From an uncultured Lachnospiraceae bacterium (GTDB lineage Bacteria; Bacillota; Clostridia; Lachnospirales; Lachnospiraceae), in contig CANQEL010000005.1 in assembly GCA_947594855.1 (NCBI GenBank), positions 1 through 64,000 on the forward strand: DNA of 64,000 nucleotides. Direction: 5' to 3'. Under the pieces are notes generated by a model. It was given only the letters and a program-made list of their open reading frames with translations, was not told the origin of the DNA and searched no databases. Below are positions 24,021 through 33,634 of this stretch, piece by piece; the first letter of the stretch is position 1, and each line of letters starts with the position of its first letter. Made by a program: the position numbers and the translations under genes.

Positions 24021-26123
24021 ATGACAGAAGAACAGGGAAATTTATCAATTGATTCAGAAAATATATTCCCTATAATTAAAAAATGGCTGTATTCAGACCA
24101 TGACATATTTGTGAGGGAACTTGTATCCAACGGCTGCGACGCTATTACCAAACTTAAAAAACTGGATATAATAGGCGAAACGACTCTTGCAGACGATTAT
24201 AAGCCTAAGATTACAGTAACGGTAAGCCCTGAGGATAAAACTATTGTATTTGAAGATAACGGTATAGGAATGACAGCAGACGAGGTAAAGGAATATATTA
24301 ATCAGATAGCATTTTCGGGTGCAGCGGATTTCCTGGAAAAATATAAGGATAAAGCTAATGATGAGCAGATAATAGGCCATTTCGGTCTTGGATTTTATTC
24401 AGCATTTATGGTTGCCGACCGTGTAAGTATTGATACTCTGTCATATATGGAAGGAGCAGAAGCTGCATATTGGGAATCTGACGGCGGTATGGAATATATT
24501 ATGAAAGACGGGGAACGTACGGAAGCCGGAACGACCATTACACTGTATCTGAATGATGATACGGCTGAATTTTCCAATGAATACAGGGTACGTGAGGTAC
24601 TTGAAAAATACTGTTCATTTATGCCTGTTGAGATATTCCTTGAGAAAAAAGGACAAGAGCAGCAGTATGAGACAATAGATGCAGAGGATGTAAGGGAAGA
24701 TGATGTTGTAGTTGAAACTATAATTGAAGAGGCTAAAACGGAAGAGCGCGAAAACGAAAACGGTGAAAAAGAAACGGTTGAGGTATCTCCGCGAAAGGAA
24801 AAAGCAAAGATTAACAAACGCCCTGTGTCGATAAGCGATACGAATCCTCTTTGGATGAAGCATCCGAATGATGTAACTGACGATGAATACAAGGACTTTT
24901 TCAGAAAGGTATTCAGGGATTACAAGGAGCCTTTGTTCTGGATACACCTGAATATGGATTATCCTTTTAACCTTAAAGGAATATTATATTTCCCGAAAGT
25001 AAATACTGAATATGACAACCTTGAAGGCGTAATCAAATTGTATAATAACCAGGTATTTATAGCTGATAACATTAAGGAGGTTATTCCGGAATTCCTTATG
25101 CTGCTTAAAGGCGTTATAGACTGTCCGGACCTTCCGCTTAACGTATCCCGAAGCGCGCTGCAGAATGACGGATTTGTTAAGAAGATATCCGATTATATTA
25201 CCAAAAAAGTTGCAGACAAACTTTCCGGAATGTATAAGACGGACAAAGAAAACTACGAGAAGTTCTGGGATGATATAAGTCCGTTTATCAAATACGGATG
25301 CCTCAAAGATGATAAATTCAGGGAAAAGATGAAAGATTATGTAATATTTAAGAATCTGGATGAGAAATATCTTACACTTCCTGAATATCTGGAAAATGTA
25401 TATGGCAGCGAAGAGGATAAAGAAAAAAAAGACGGAGAAGATGCAGAAAAAACAGAAGAAACGGCAGATACGGATAATGCGGAGCCTTCAGATGACGGCG
25501 AAGAAGAGAAGCCTAAGAAGAAAGTTTATTATGTTACCGATATGGTGCTTCAGAGCCAGTATGTCAATATGTTCCGTGAACAGAACCTGGATGCGCTTGT
25601 GCTTACACATAACATAGACCAGCCGTTTATTCAGCAGCTTGAGCAGTTTGAAGATGAAGTATCTTTCCAGAGAATTGATTCAGGCGTTAATGATGAATTT
25701 GAAGAAAAAGCGGAAGGCAAAGACTGGGAAAAACTTACAAAGAAACTTACAGATATATTTAAGAAAGCGCTTAAAAATGACAAGCTTACAGTAGAAGTAA
25801 AGAAACTTAAGAACGAGAAAGTTGCTTCCATGATAACGTTGTCCGAGGAAACAAGACGTATGCAGGACATGATGAAAATGTATGCTGCAGGCGGTATGGC
25901 AATGGGAATGGATGATATGTTCGGAGGCGGAGAAACACTTGTACTTAATGCTAACAATGAACTTGTCAAATATATACTTGAGAACAAAAAAAGCGAGAAT
26001 ACCGAATTGTTCTGCAAGCAGCTGTATGATCTTGCAATGATAAGCAATAAGCCGCTTGCTCCTGAAGCAATGACAGAGTTTGTGGCACGAAGCAATGAGA
26101 TTATGATGCTTCTTACAAAATAA
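24021..26123 (+). CDS. htpG: Hsp90 family chaperone HtpG
   Basis: A 700-residue Hsp90. The N-terminal GHKL ATPase shows VRELVSNGCDAI (E/N motif), EDNGIGMT (about 76-83) and GHFGLGFYSAFMV (about 117-129). The middle domain has PLFWIHLNMDYPFNLKGILYFP and LPLNVSRSALQ (catalytic Arg). It is longer than the usual 620-640 residues because of two charged insertions: about 229-270 between the N and middle domains (EERENENGEKETVEV) and about 462-502 before VYYVTDM (very acidic, Lys/Glu-rich). Preceded by a CIRCE site, so heat-shock control by HrcA is expected. Confidence 0.96.
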   Translation: MTEEQGNLSIDSENIFPIIKKWLYSDHDIFVRELVSNGCDAITKLKKLDIIGETTLADDYKPKITVTVSPEDKTIVFEDNGIGMTADEVKEYINQIAFSGAADFLEKYKDKANDEQIIGHFGLGFYSAFMVADRVSIDTLSYMEGAEAAYWESDGGMEYIMKDGERTEAGTTITLYLNDDTAEFSNEYRVREVLEKYCSFMPVEIFLEKKGQEQQYETIDAEDVREDDVVVETIIEEAKTEERENENGEKETVEVSPRKEKAKINKRPVSISDTNPLWMKHPNDVTDDEYKDFFRKVFRDYKEPLFWIHLNMDYPFNLKGILYFPKVNTEYDNLEGVIKLYNNQVFIADNIKEVIPEFLMLLKGVIDCPDLPLNVSRSALQNDGFVKKISDYITKKVADKLSGMYKTDKENYEKFWDDISPFIKYGCLKDDKFREKMKDYVIFKNLDEKYLTLPEYLENVYGSEEDKEKKDGEDAEKTEETADTDNAEPSDDGEEEKPKKKVYYVTDMVLQSQYVNMFREQNLDALVLTHNIDQPFIQQLEQFEDEVSFQRIDSGVNDEFEEKAEGKDWEKLTKKLTDIFKKALKNDKLTVEVKKLKNEKVASMITLSEETRRMQDMMKMYAAGGMAMGMDDMFGGGETLVLNANNELVKYILENKKSENTELFCKQLYDLAMISNKPLAPEAMTEFVARSNEIMMLLTK

Positions 26124-26150
26124 AACTGCAGATTTAGTATTATAAAACAT

Positions 26151-26215
26151 ATATTGTCTTTCAATACAATGTTACTCTGAGAAGCAGGGTATGAACAGGT
26201 ATTGAAAGGCAATAT
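26151..26215. terminator. Large stem-loop between convergent htpG and amidase
   Basis: Arms 26151-26167 and 26199-26215 (ATATTGTCTTTCAATAC against GTATTGAAAGGCAATAT) pair over 17 positions with one G-U, around a 31-nt loop. It can serve both convergent genes as transcript end, though no T run is next to it. Confidence 0.55.
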
Positions 26216-26235
26216 GATGTTTATGGGGCAGGTTA

Positions 26236-26805
26236 TTATAGTCCGGGAAGTCCAAGGTAATTAAGCAGTCCTGCGTATATTCCATAGGCAAACTGATACT
26301 GATCGTATCTTAATTTGAGTGAATCTTCATAATTGGTTATATAGGCAAGCTCAACAAGTACGGCAGGCATAGTTGTGTTTTTCAGCACATACAATGAAGG
26401 ATTCTGGTATACGCCGTTATTTTTTGTTCCTACACGCCTGACTATTTCACTTACTATGGATTCTCCAAGGTAATATGCGGAAGAGCCGGTAGAATATACA
26501 TAGGCTTCGGTTCCGTTAATCGCCGGATTGGTATTGGCGTTACAGTGTATACTTATAAAATAATCAGCAGGCCATTCATTTGCCTCCGAAGTCCTTATTC
26601 TGAGGCTTGAAGAGCTGTTATATCCTACGTTTGAATCTATGGAAGCCCTGGAAGTCCTGACTTCAAACCGGTAATCTGAGCTTAATATGTCGGACAGATA
26701 AGCGCCGACCATATATGTGATATCCTGCTCATATAAACCGAAACCTTCTGCGCCTGCGTTTACACTTGCACCATGTCCCTGGTCAACATATATTTTTATT
26801 GCCAT
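26236..26805 (-). CDS. N-acetylmuramoyl-L-alanine amidase (Amidase_3)
   Basis: A 189-residue zinc amidase domain that cleaves the amide between MurNAc and the stem peptide. Motifs: IYVDQGHGA (zinc His near residue 11), the position of the second ligand near SEANEW (Glu), YFISIHCNAN (zinc His) and VELAYITNYEDS (catalytic Glu). ATG 26805 (MAIKIYVDQGHG) has GGTG as ribosome site; GTG 26817 is an alternative. There is no signal peptide or wall-binding domain, so it may act inside (spore or lysis context) or be exported by another route. Divergent from the membrane-protein gene at 26878. Confidence 0.9.
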   Translation of the reverse strand: MAIKIYVDQGHGASVNAGAEGFGLYEQDITYMVGAYLSDILSSDYRFEVRTSRASIDSNVGYNSSSSLRIRTSEANEWPADYFISIHCNANTNPAINGTEAYVYSTGSSAYYLGESIVSEIVRRVGTKNNGVYQNPSLYVLKNTTMPAVLVELAYITNYEDSLKLRYDQYQFAYGIYAGLLNYLGLPGL

Positions 26806-26807
26806 TA

Positions 26808-26835
26808 TTGTCACCACAAATTTATTTGTTATAAT
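26808..26835 (+). promoter_or_regulatory. Sigma-A promoter, extended -10
   Basis: TTGTCA (26808-26813), 16-bp spacer, TATAAT (26830-26835) with TG at 26827-26828. The -35 box overlaps the translation start area of the divergent amidase gene. Confidence 0.7.
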
Positions 26836-26877
26836 ATATGCATAATAATAAAAAATGGTACGAAGGGAGAAGTTGAT

Positions 26878-27510
26878 ATGGCAGGAATTATTATTATAAT
26901 GATAGGTTTGCTTATAAGCACTATAGATATAAATGCAATAGTGCTTTGCGCTTATCCGGAATACGAGATGGTATATGACGATTTGGGGTTGGGAGAGGTT
27001 ATACAGAAATATGTTGTGAACAATATGCTGGGAGATAATCTGCGCCTCGACATATTACCTGATATATTAGGTTATGTGCTTATGGCGGTTGGCGCAGGCA
27101 TGCTTATAAAATATAATAAGAAATTTATAAGGGTGTATCTGCCGTTAATAATTACTGCAGCGTTATATGTTTTTGTAGATATAAGTCCTTTTTTGTATAC
27201 AGGAAGGAACTTAATTGTATATGCGCTTGCAGCGTCATTTATACAGCTTCTTGCTGAACTGTATATGGAGCGTAAACTCATATATACTATTGCAGATACG
27301 ACAAGTGACCTGCCGAATGAAAGAGATACTGTACTTATGAAGTTTGGCTGGGTAGGCTCAGCGTTATGCCGGGCATTTTTATATTTCATTGTACTTGTCG
27401 GACTGACGCAGTGGATTATAATAACATATGCCGTAGTACAGCTTGGTTTTATGATATTCTGTCTGCACAGAATGTTTCGCTGCAGACATTATCTGTCAGT
27501 CAGAAAATAA
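26878..27510 (+). CDS. Polytopic membrane protein of unknown function
   Basis: A 210-residue protein that I do not recognise. ATG 26878 (MAGIIIIMIGLLIST) follows GAAGGGAG; upstream in-frame ATGs lie in the promoter. Hydrophobic segments: 3-22, about 60-78, 84-103, 108-130 and 165-195, so about five helices. The basic C-terminus (RMFRCRHYLSVRK) should be cytoplasmic by the positive-inside rule. No conserved enzyme motif is visible. Its end is 31 bases from the convergent hybrid kinase. Confidence 0.65.
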   Translation: MAGIIIIMIGLLISTIDINAIVLCAYPEYEMVYDDLGLGEVIQKYVVNNMLGDNLRLDILPDILGYVLMAVGAGMLIKYNKKFIRVYLPLIITAALYVFVDISPFLYTGRNLIVYALAASFIQLLAELYMERKLIYTIADTTSDLPNERDTVLMKFGWVGSALCRAFLYFIVLVGLTQWIIITYAVVQLGFMIFCLHRMFRCRHYLSVRK

Positions 27511-27541
27511 CCGTAAAACAGTATGTTAATAGATAAATACC

Positions 27542-30397
27542 TTACGAGTATTTATCTATTAACTCTTTGGTACATCTTTTGACTTTATCTAAATACTCGA
27601 AATAACTGTCCATAAGAAGTTTAATTCCGGCGATATCGTTTTCCTTTCCTTTGGTTTCAAGGTCAAGAGAAAGTTTTGCAAGTTTATTTGCTGATACGAT
27701 TGCAGCGACTCCTTTAAGGCCGTGGACTTCTATTACAAATGTCTTCATGTCATCAGGGAAGGCATTTTTTATTGATTCCTGCTTCTGTTCAATGGTCTTA
27801 TAAAAGTTTTTGAGTGTCTTGATATATATAGGCATTGAACCTATGCGGTTAAGTCCTTCATTAAAGTCTATTTCACTGCAGTTTTCTATTGGCTGCGTAG
27901 TATCATCGCTATCTTCATCTGTTACCCTGTATTCTACTACAGGAGAGTTTTGTGAAGGTTTAAGCCATTTAAGAAGTTTGCTGTTAAGTGAGCGCATTTC
28001 AAGGGGTTTAGGTATAAAATCCTGAAAGCCCATTTTAATAAATACTTCTTTAGCACCGCGGGAGGCGTTGGCTGTAAGAACTATGACCGGAAGTATTTTA
28101 TATTTATGGTCTTTAAGCTTTCTTATGGCATGAAGGGTTTCTTCGCCATCCATACCGGGCATCATGTGATCCATAAATACAAGGTCATAGTCTGCAGCCT
28201 GTATCATTTCGAGAGCCTTTTCTCCTGATTCTGCACAATCAATCTGCATTTTATAAGGCTTCATGACTGCAGCGGCAACCTGAAGGTTCATGTCATTATC
28301 GTCAACTATAAGGACACGTTTGTCAGGCATGGTATGTATAAAGAAAGATTTGCCTATATTATAATTTTTGGCATAACGTTTTTTAGTCTTACATAAGTAT
28401 GAGTATATATGTAATGAAAATAAAGGTACAAATATAGTCTGTTCTTCATCTATCAGTTCAGTATGATTATAAACAAGAGTTATTATTTTTGTGCTATCCG
28501 GAACAGTTCCCTCTTCAGCAAGCATAGAAGTAGTTGAATGGTCGGCAAGTATAAAGTCGTATTGTTCTTCAGAAAACATGCGGCTGAATTCATAATTATC
28601 AGAAGCTATGGTATATCTGACATGCGCCTGGTCAAGACATTTGGAATAATATTTTTTCAGGATAGGAGACTGTTCCAGTATGAGTATATTTTTATATGGT
28701 TTTTCAGGCTCATATTCAGGAATAAGCGGTTCGGTTTTTGCCATTCTCTGCATTATCTTTACTTTAAATTCGGAACCGTGGCCATATTCGGAGCTGACGC
28801 TTATGCTTCCGTGCATAAGGTCTACGAACTGCCTTACAATAGTCATTCCAAGTCCTGTTCCTTCTACTTTGCTGTTCTTTTTGGAATCAAAACGGGAATA
28901 ACTGTCAAACAGATGGTCGATATTGTCTTTTGTGATTCCAATGCCTGTATCTTTTACTGATACTATAAGATTTAACGATGCCTGGTTTATGAATTCACAG
29001 TCTATAGTTATCATAATATAACCCTTATGGGTATACTTTACTGCATTTGTTACAATATTGCTGAGAAGCTGCCGTACTCTTAGCATATCACCTATCATAT
29101 AACGCGGAACCTGCGGTGAGACAAATGTGATAAATTCTACGGGTTTATTGTTAAGCCTTACGGAAGCAATGGTTGTAAGGTCATAAATAATAGATTCAAA
29201 TTCGTATTCTTCCTCAACAAGTTTGAATTTGCCTGCTTCAATTTTACTCATATCCAGAATATCGTTAATCATGGCAAGCATATTGTTTCCTGCTTCGGAT
29301 ATATAAGAGACTTCCCTGAGCTGTCCGTTTTTCAGATTGGATTTGGAAAGTATCTCACTTACTCCCATTATGGTATTAAGAGGGGTTTTAAGCTCATGGC
29401 TGAGTTTGGCAAGCATCATGGATTCGCTTTCGGCAACCCTCTGGCTTCTGGCTTCCCGTGATATTGGAATGATGTATATAAGTATTGATATCATTACTAC
29501 TATAATAAACAGTATATTAAAAAATGTCAGATATGCACCGTCGTAACTTGTATCTTTATACACGGGATTGATTACGACTGATGTATACAGTGACCAGTCG
29601 GAAAAAACATTATATGTATGATAAATATAACGTATAATGTTTTTTTCTGTATAAGAATATACGTTATCGGGAGATGATTTATCTAAAGGGGTAAGCTGTT
29701 CAGAAAATTCAGGATTAGTGATAAGGTCTTTTAGTGAAGTTAAATTTCTGTATTCATTGCTGTAATTTGTACAGGCGAGAACAGAGTTCTGTTTATCAGT
29801 AAGAAGAACCTGTATTATACCTGTATCAAATTCATATGAGTTTATTACGGATTCGGGAGTTATAAATCCACATATGACAGCGGATATCTTATTGCTTCCA
29901 AATACAATAAGAGGCTTTGATATTACTATTTTTGTATTTTTGCCGTCTGCTGATAAAATGTTAGTAGTAGTTGTGACTGATTTGCCCTGATAAGCGCATT
30001 GTATAAAAAAATTTTCATTTTCCGTGTTAATTGTTGTACTGCTTCCGGTTATATGCATATTACCTGACATATCTATTATTCCGTATGTTATATCAGGAGT
30101 TGTAATTGAAAAGTCATTTATATAATTAATACGGCTTTCTTCAGATTTTACATGTGAAAGAATATTTGTAACTGATGAAATGTTATTTTCATAATTCCTT
30201 ATTCCGGCCGACATGTTGTTTGCTATGGTTGCAGTAAGTTTTCCGATACTTTTATAGGATATCAGTTTTGCCGAATTGGCAAGGTTATTACTGATACGTA
30301 CATTGCTCCATATTGTAAATATTGTGATTATGCTTACGGTTATTATCATTATTATGAGTCTTACCGGATGAAAGTTGAGTTTGTGCTGCTTTATCAT
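27542..30397 (-). CDS. Hybrid sensor histidine kinase with two REC domains and Hpt
   Basis: A 951-residue membrane phosphorelay protein. TM1 12-30, extracellular sensor about 35-285 (Cache-like in length), TM2 289-310, then HisKA with LSHELKTPL (His334), HATPase with N-box TNAVKYT (about 450) and DTGIG/GTGLG boxes (483-517). A first receiver (570-680) is degenerate (ILEQS in place of the acidic pocket, ADHSTT at D619). The second receiver (693-810) is complete (VDDND, Asp743 in FMDHMMPG, Lys797). A C-terminal Hpt domain has VHGLKG (His892). The whole relay sits in one chain and no output regulator is adjacent, so phosphate probably passes to an unlinked regulator. GGGAG precedes the ATG. Confidence 0.93.
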   Translation of the reverse strand: MIKQHKLNFHPVRLIIMIITVSIITIFTIWSNVRISNNLANSAKLISYKSIGKLTATIANNMSAGIRNYENNISSVTNILSHVKSEESRINYINDFSITTPDITYGIIDMSGNMHITGSSTTINTENENFFIQCAYQGKSVTTTTNILSADGKNTKIVISKPLIVFGSNKISAVICGFITPESVINSYEFDTGIIQVLLTDKQNSVLACTNYSNEYRNLTSLKDLITNPEFSEQLTPLDKSSPDNVYSYTEKNIIRYIYHTYNVFSDWSLYTSVVINPVYKDTSYDGAYLTFFNILFIIVVMISILIYIIPISREARSQRVAESESMMLAKLSHELKTPLNTIMGVSEILSKSNLKNGQLREVSYISEAGNNMLAMINDILDMSKIEAGKFKLVEEEYEFESIIYDLTTIASVRLNNKPVEFITFVSPQVPRYMIGDMLRVRQLLSNIVTNAVKYTHKGYIMITIDCEFINQASLNLIVSVKDTGIGITKDNIDHLFDSYSRFDSKKNSKVEGTGLGMTIVRQFVDLMHGSISVSSEYGHGSEFKVKIMQRMAKTEPLIPEYEPEKPYKNILILEQSPILKKYYSKCLDQAHVRYTIASDNYEFSRMFSEEQYDFILADHSTTSMLAEEGTVPDSTKIITLVYNHTELIDEEQTIFVPLFSLHIYSYLCKTKKRYAKNYNIGKSFFIHTMPDKRVLIVDDNDMNLQVAAAVMKPYKMQIDCAESGEKALEMIQAADYDLVFMDHMMPGMDGEETLHAIRKLKDHKYKILPVIVLTANASRGAKEVFIKMGFQDFIPKPLEMRSLNSKLLKWLKPSQNSPVVEYRVTDEDSDDTTQPIENCSEIDFNEGLNRIGSMPIYIKTLKNFYKTIEQKQESIKNAFPDDMKTFVIEVHGLKGVAAIVSANKLAKLSLDLETKGKENDIAGIKLLMDSYFEYLDKVKRCTKELIDKYS

Positions 30398-30477
30398 ATT
30401 CTAACGCTCCCTGCAAAAATTATACATAATCAGTATATCAGAAAAAATTAATATTGTATACATCTATCTTTATATAC

Positions 30478-30506
30478 TTGAAATTTTTGTATAGATATAG
30501 TATATT
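30478..30506 (+). promoter_or_regulatory. Promoter of the SNF transporter gene
   Basis: TTGAAA (30478-30483), 17-bp spacer, TATATT (30501-30506), about 40 bases before the ATG at 30548. Confidence 0.65.
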
Positions 30507-30547
30507 TTAGGTTAATAAAATATTAGGAGAAGTGTGGAAGGTGACAA

Positions 30548-31942
30548 ATGAAAGAGTATGGTAAAAGGAACTCATTTAAAGGTTCCCTAGGTTTTGTAAT
30601 GGCAGCAGCAGGCAGTGCGGTAGGTCTTGGAAATATATGGAGATTCCCATATCTTGCTGCTAAAGACGGCGGAGGAATATTTCTGGTAGTCTATATCGTT
30701 CTTGCACTTACATTCGGATTTACACTTCTTACAACAGAGATTACAATAGGAAGAAAGACACGGCAGAGCCCGCTTACGGCATATTCCAGATTAAAACGCG
30801 GGTGGGGATTTCTTGGAGTTATTTCGTGTATTATTCCTGCAATAATTATGCCGTATTACTGTGTAATAGGCGGCTGGGTAGTAAAATACTTTGCGGTATT
30901 TTTAAGCGGACAGGGAGTAAATGCTTCAGCCGATGATTATTTTTCAGGGTATATTACTAAAGAGGCAGAGCCTGTAATACTTATGATTATTTTCCTTGCA
31001 ATAACTGCATTCATTGTATTTTGTGGTGTAAATAAAGGAATTGAATCCTTTTCAAAAATTATTATGCCGATACTGTTTTTAATGATTATAGGTATTTCAA
31101 TATTTTCATTTACAATAAGCCATACAGATGCAGAAGGGATTACAAGAAAGGGAATAGAAGGCTTTAAAGTATATCTGATACCGGATTTTAGCGGAATGAC
31201 GTTTGAAAAGTTTATAAATGTATTTATTGATGCTTTAGGGCAGCTCTTTTTCAGTCTGAGTGTTGCAATGGGAATTATGGTTGCATACGGCTCATACGTT
31301 AAAGATGATGAAAATATAGGAAAATCAATTAACCAGATAGAGATTTTTGATACGGCGGCAGCTTTATTTGCCGGTGCGATGATTATTCCCGCAGTATATG
31401 TGTTTATGGGAACTGAAGGGATGTCGCAGGGACCCGGGCTTATGTTTGTATCGCTTCCCAAGGTATTTAATGCGATGGGAACCGCGGGTACGGTTGTAGG
31501 ATGCGTGTTTTTTGCAATGGTTCTTTTTGCGGCATTTACAAGCGCGGTATCAATTATGGAGGCAGTTGTTTCAAGTTTTATGGACAAATTCAGAATTTCG
31601 AGAAAGACTGCCTGTATAATAGAAACGGTCATTGCGCTTGTTGTAGGAATTATAGTATGCTTTGGATATAATAAGCTGTATTTTGAGGTTACGCTTCCAA
31701 ACGGAACTGTGGCACAGATTCTTGATATTATGGATTATATAAGCAATAACTGCCTGATGCCTATAGTTGCTCTTGGAACATGCATACTGGTCGGATGGGT
31801 TATAAAGCCGAAGACTATAATAGAAGAAGTTGAAAAGAACGGACACAGATTTGGAAGAAAAGGCCTATACATTGTTATGATAAAATTTCTTGCACCGGTA
31901 TTTTTACTGCTTCTGCTTATAAAGAATCTGATTCCGGCATAA
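30548..31942 (+). CDS. Neurotransmitter:sodium symporter family (SNF) transporter
   Basis: A 464-residue Na+-dependent amino-acid transporter of the NSS family (LeuT-like, 11-12 helices). The signature GSLGFVMAAAGSAVGLGNIW followed by RFPYLAAKDGGG (residues about 11-42) forms the unwound TM1 sodium/substrate site, and TM6 FFSLSVAMGIMVAYGSY (about 232-248) the matching site. Bacterial members import tryptophan, tyrosine or other amino acids. AAGGTGA is the ribosome site. Monocistronic, followed by a hairpin at 31941-31965. Confidence 0.94.
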   Translation: MKEYGKRNSFKGSLGFVMAAAGSAVGLGNIWRFPYLAAKDGGGIFLVVYIVLALTFGFTLLTTEITIGRKTRQSPLTAYSRLKRGWGFLGVISCIIPAIIMPYYCVIGGWVVKYFAVFLSGQGVNASADDYFSGYITKEAEPVILMIIFLAITAFIVFCGVNKGIESFSKIIMPILFLMIIGISIFSFTISHTDAEGITRKGIEGFKVYLIPDFSGMTFEKFINVFIDALGQLFFSLSVAMGIMVAYGSYVKDDENIGKSINQIEIFDTAAALFAGAMIIPAVYVFMGTEGMSQGPGLMFVSLPKVFNAMGTAGTVVGCVFFAMVLFAAFTSAVSIMEAVVSSFMDKFRISRKTACIIETVIALVVGIIVCFGYNKLYFEVTLPNGTVAQILDIMDYISNNCLMPIVALGTCILVGWVIKPKTIIEEVEKNGHRFGRKGLYIVMIKFLAPVFLLLLLIKNLIPA

Positions 31943-31965
31943 GTATTTTAATGCAAAAAATACTT
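31941..31965 (+). terminator. Stem-loop after the SNF gene
   Basis: AAGTATTTT (31941-31949) and AAAATACTT (31957-31965) form a 9-bp stem that starts at the stop codon. The right arm is also part of the next promoter (-35 TTGTTA), so terminator and promoter overlap. Confidence 0.5.
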
Positions 31966-31992
31966 GTTAAAGTATCATATACTTGTTATACT
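31964..31992 (+). promoter_or_regulatory. Promoter of the araD-transketolase cluster with repeats
   Basis: TTGTTA (31964-31969), 17-bp spacer, TATACT (31987-31992). Direct repeats TACTTGTTA (31961-31969 and 31980-31988) and the inverted repeat AAGTAT-CAT-ATACTT (31970-31984) lie within it, suggesting a regulator site. Confidence 0.6.
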
Positions 31993-32053
31993 GTATTTGT
32001 TTGGAAATTATATATTTTTAAATATATTTTTAAGAAAGGAATGTTTAAGGATT

Positions 32054-32752
32054 ATGTTGTCAGAATTGAAGGAAAAGGTGTATAAAGCCAATATGGAGCT
32101 CTGGAGAAAAGGAATGGTTATATATACCTGGGGAAATGTAAGTGGCATAGACAGCGACAAAGGACTTGTTGTAATTAAACCGAGCGGTGTTGATTACGGC
32201 TCGATGCAGCCTGAGGATATGGTTGTTGTGGACCTTAACGGAAATGTTGTGGAAGGTAAGTTAAGGCCGTCTTCAGACACTCCGACGCATATTGTTTTGT
32301 ACAAGGCTTATCCGCAGATAGGAGGGGTTGTACATACTCATTCGGTAAATGCAGTAGCGTTTGCGCAGGCAGGAAAGCCGATTCCTGCGCTTGGTACAAC
32401 ACATGCCGATTACTTCTTTGGGGATATTCCATGTACCAGAAGCCTTACGGCTGAAGAAGTTCAGGAAGCCTATGAGGTTAATACCGGTAACGTTATAGTC
32501 GAAACATTTAATGGAAAAGACCCTATGGCTATTCCGGGTGTAGTTGTTAAGAACCATGGCCCATTTTCATGGGGAAGGTCTCCTGAAGATGCGGTATATA
32601 ATGCTGTTGTTATGGAAAAGGTTGCAGAGATGGCCCGTATTACGTACACTATTAATCCTAATACTCCGCCTGCGCCACAGTATATGCTTGATAAGCATTA
32701 TTACAGAAAACATGGACCAAATGCATATTATGGACAGTCAGGAGAGCACTAA
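32054..32752 (+). CDS. araD: L-ribulose-5-phosphate 4-epimerase
   Basis: A 232-residue class II aldolase-fold zinc enzyme that converts L-ribulose-5-phosphate to D-xylulose-5-phosphate. Motifs: WGNVSG (about 26-31), KPSGVDY (44-50), SSDTPTH (74-80), GGVVHTHS with two zinc histidines (94-101) and the third zinc His in [14 protein letters not shown] 32054 ([16 protein letters not shown]) is chosen by homology; ribosome sites AAAGGA and AAGGA are both not ideally spaced. Product feeds directly into the transketolase encoded by the next two genes. Confidence 0.95.
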   Translation: MLSELKEKVYKANMELWRKGMVIYTWGNVSGIDSDKGLVVIKPSGVDYGSMQPEDMVVVDLNGNVVEGKLRPSSDTPTHIVLYKAYPQIGGVVHTHSVNAVAFAQAGKPIPALGTTHADYFFGDIPCTRSLTAEEVQEAYEVNTGNVIVETFNGKDPMAIPGVVVKNHGPFSWGRSPEDAVYNAVVMEKVAEMARITYTINPNTPPAPQYMLDKHYYRKHGPNAYYGQSGEH

Positions 32753-32797
32753 AAACTGTCTGTTTATGTGAAATATATTTAGGAAAGGTGAAATAAA

Positions 32798-33634
32798 ATG
32801 GATAATTTAGAATTGAAAAAAACTGCAAATGAAATCCGTAAAGGCATTGTAACAGCAGTTCACAGCGCAAAATCCGGACATCCGGGCGGTTCCTTATCAG
32901 CAGCAGATATATATACATATCTGTATTTTAAGGAAATGAATATTGACCCGAAGAATCCCAGAAAACCGGACAGAGACAGATTTGTATTGTCAAAGGGGCA
33001 TACAGCGCCGGGATATTATTCAACGCTTGCTAACAGAGGATTTTTCCCGGTTGAAGACCTTACAACACTTAGACATACAGGCTCATATCTTCAGGGACAT
33101 CCTAATATGAACGAAATACCGGGAGTCGATATGTCGAGCGGTTCACTTGGACAGGGTATATCTGCAGCAGTAGGTATGGCTCTTTCGGCAAAGCTTTCAA
33201 ATGAATCATACAGGGTATATACTCTTTTGGGAGATGGAGAGCTTCAGGAAGGTCAGGTATGGGAGGCTGCAATGTTTGCAGGACACAGGCAGCTTGATAA
33301 TCTTGTAGTAATCGTTGACAACAATGGACTGCAGATTGACGGTAACATTGCCGATGTATGTTCGCCATATCCAATAGACAAAAAATTTGAAGCATTTAAT
33401 TTCAATGTAATCAATATTTCCGGACATGATTTTGAACAGATTGAATCTGCATTTACACAGGCAAGACAGACCAAGGGTAAGCCTACGGTAATTATTGCAA
33501 AAACAGTTAAAGGTAAAGGCGTATCATATATGGAGAATAATGCAGGATGGCATGGAAAGGCTCCTAATGATGATGAGTATGCTATAGCAATGAAAGATTT
33601 AGAGAAAGTAGGTGAAGAGCTGTGTCAGAAGTAA
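32798..33634 (+). CDS. Transketolase, N-terminal (thiamine-binding) subunit
   Basis: A 278-residue subunit of a split transketolase. The TPP-binding motif GDGELQEGQVWEAAMFAG (about 146-163) with VIVDNNGLQIDG and the early HPGGSLSAADIYTYLYF block are typical. SKGHTAPGYY and HPNMNEIPGVDMSSGSLGQG line the active site. It joins with the C-terminal half (next gene, 13-bp overlap) to interconvert xylulose-5-P, ribose-5-P and related sugars. AGGAAAGGTGA precedes the ATG. The split form is common in Clostridia. Confidence 0.95.
   Translation: MDNLELKKTANEIRKGIVTAVHSAKSGHPGGSLSAADIYTYLYFKEMNIDPKNPRKPDRDRFVLSKGHTAPGYYSTLANRGFFPVEDLTTLRHTGSYLQGHPNMNEIPGVDMSSGSLGQGISAAVGMALSAKLSNESYRVYTLLGDGELQEGQVWEAAMFAGHRQLDNLVVIVDNNGLQIDGNIADVCSPYPIDKKFEAFNFNVINISGHDFEQIESAFTQARQTKGKPTVIIAKTVKGKGVSYMENNAGWHGKAPNDDEYAIAMKDLEKVGEELCQK

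Noticed and set aside
24395-24892. Minus-strand open frames inside htpG
   Set aside because: Serine-rich shadow caused by Glu/Lys-rich sense codons.
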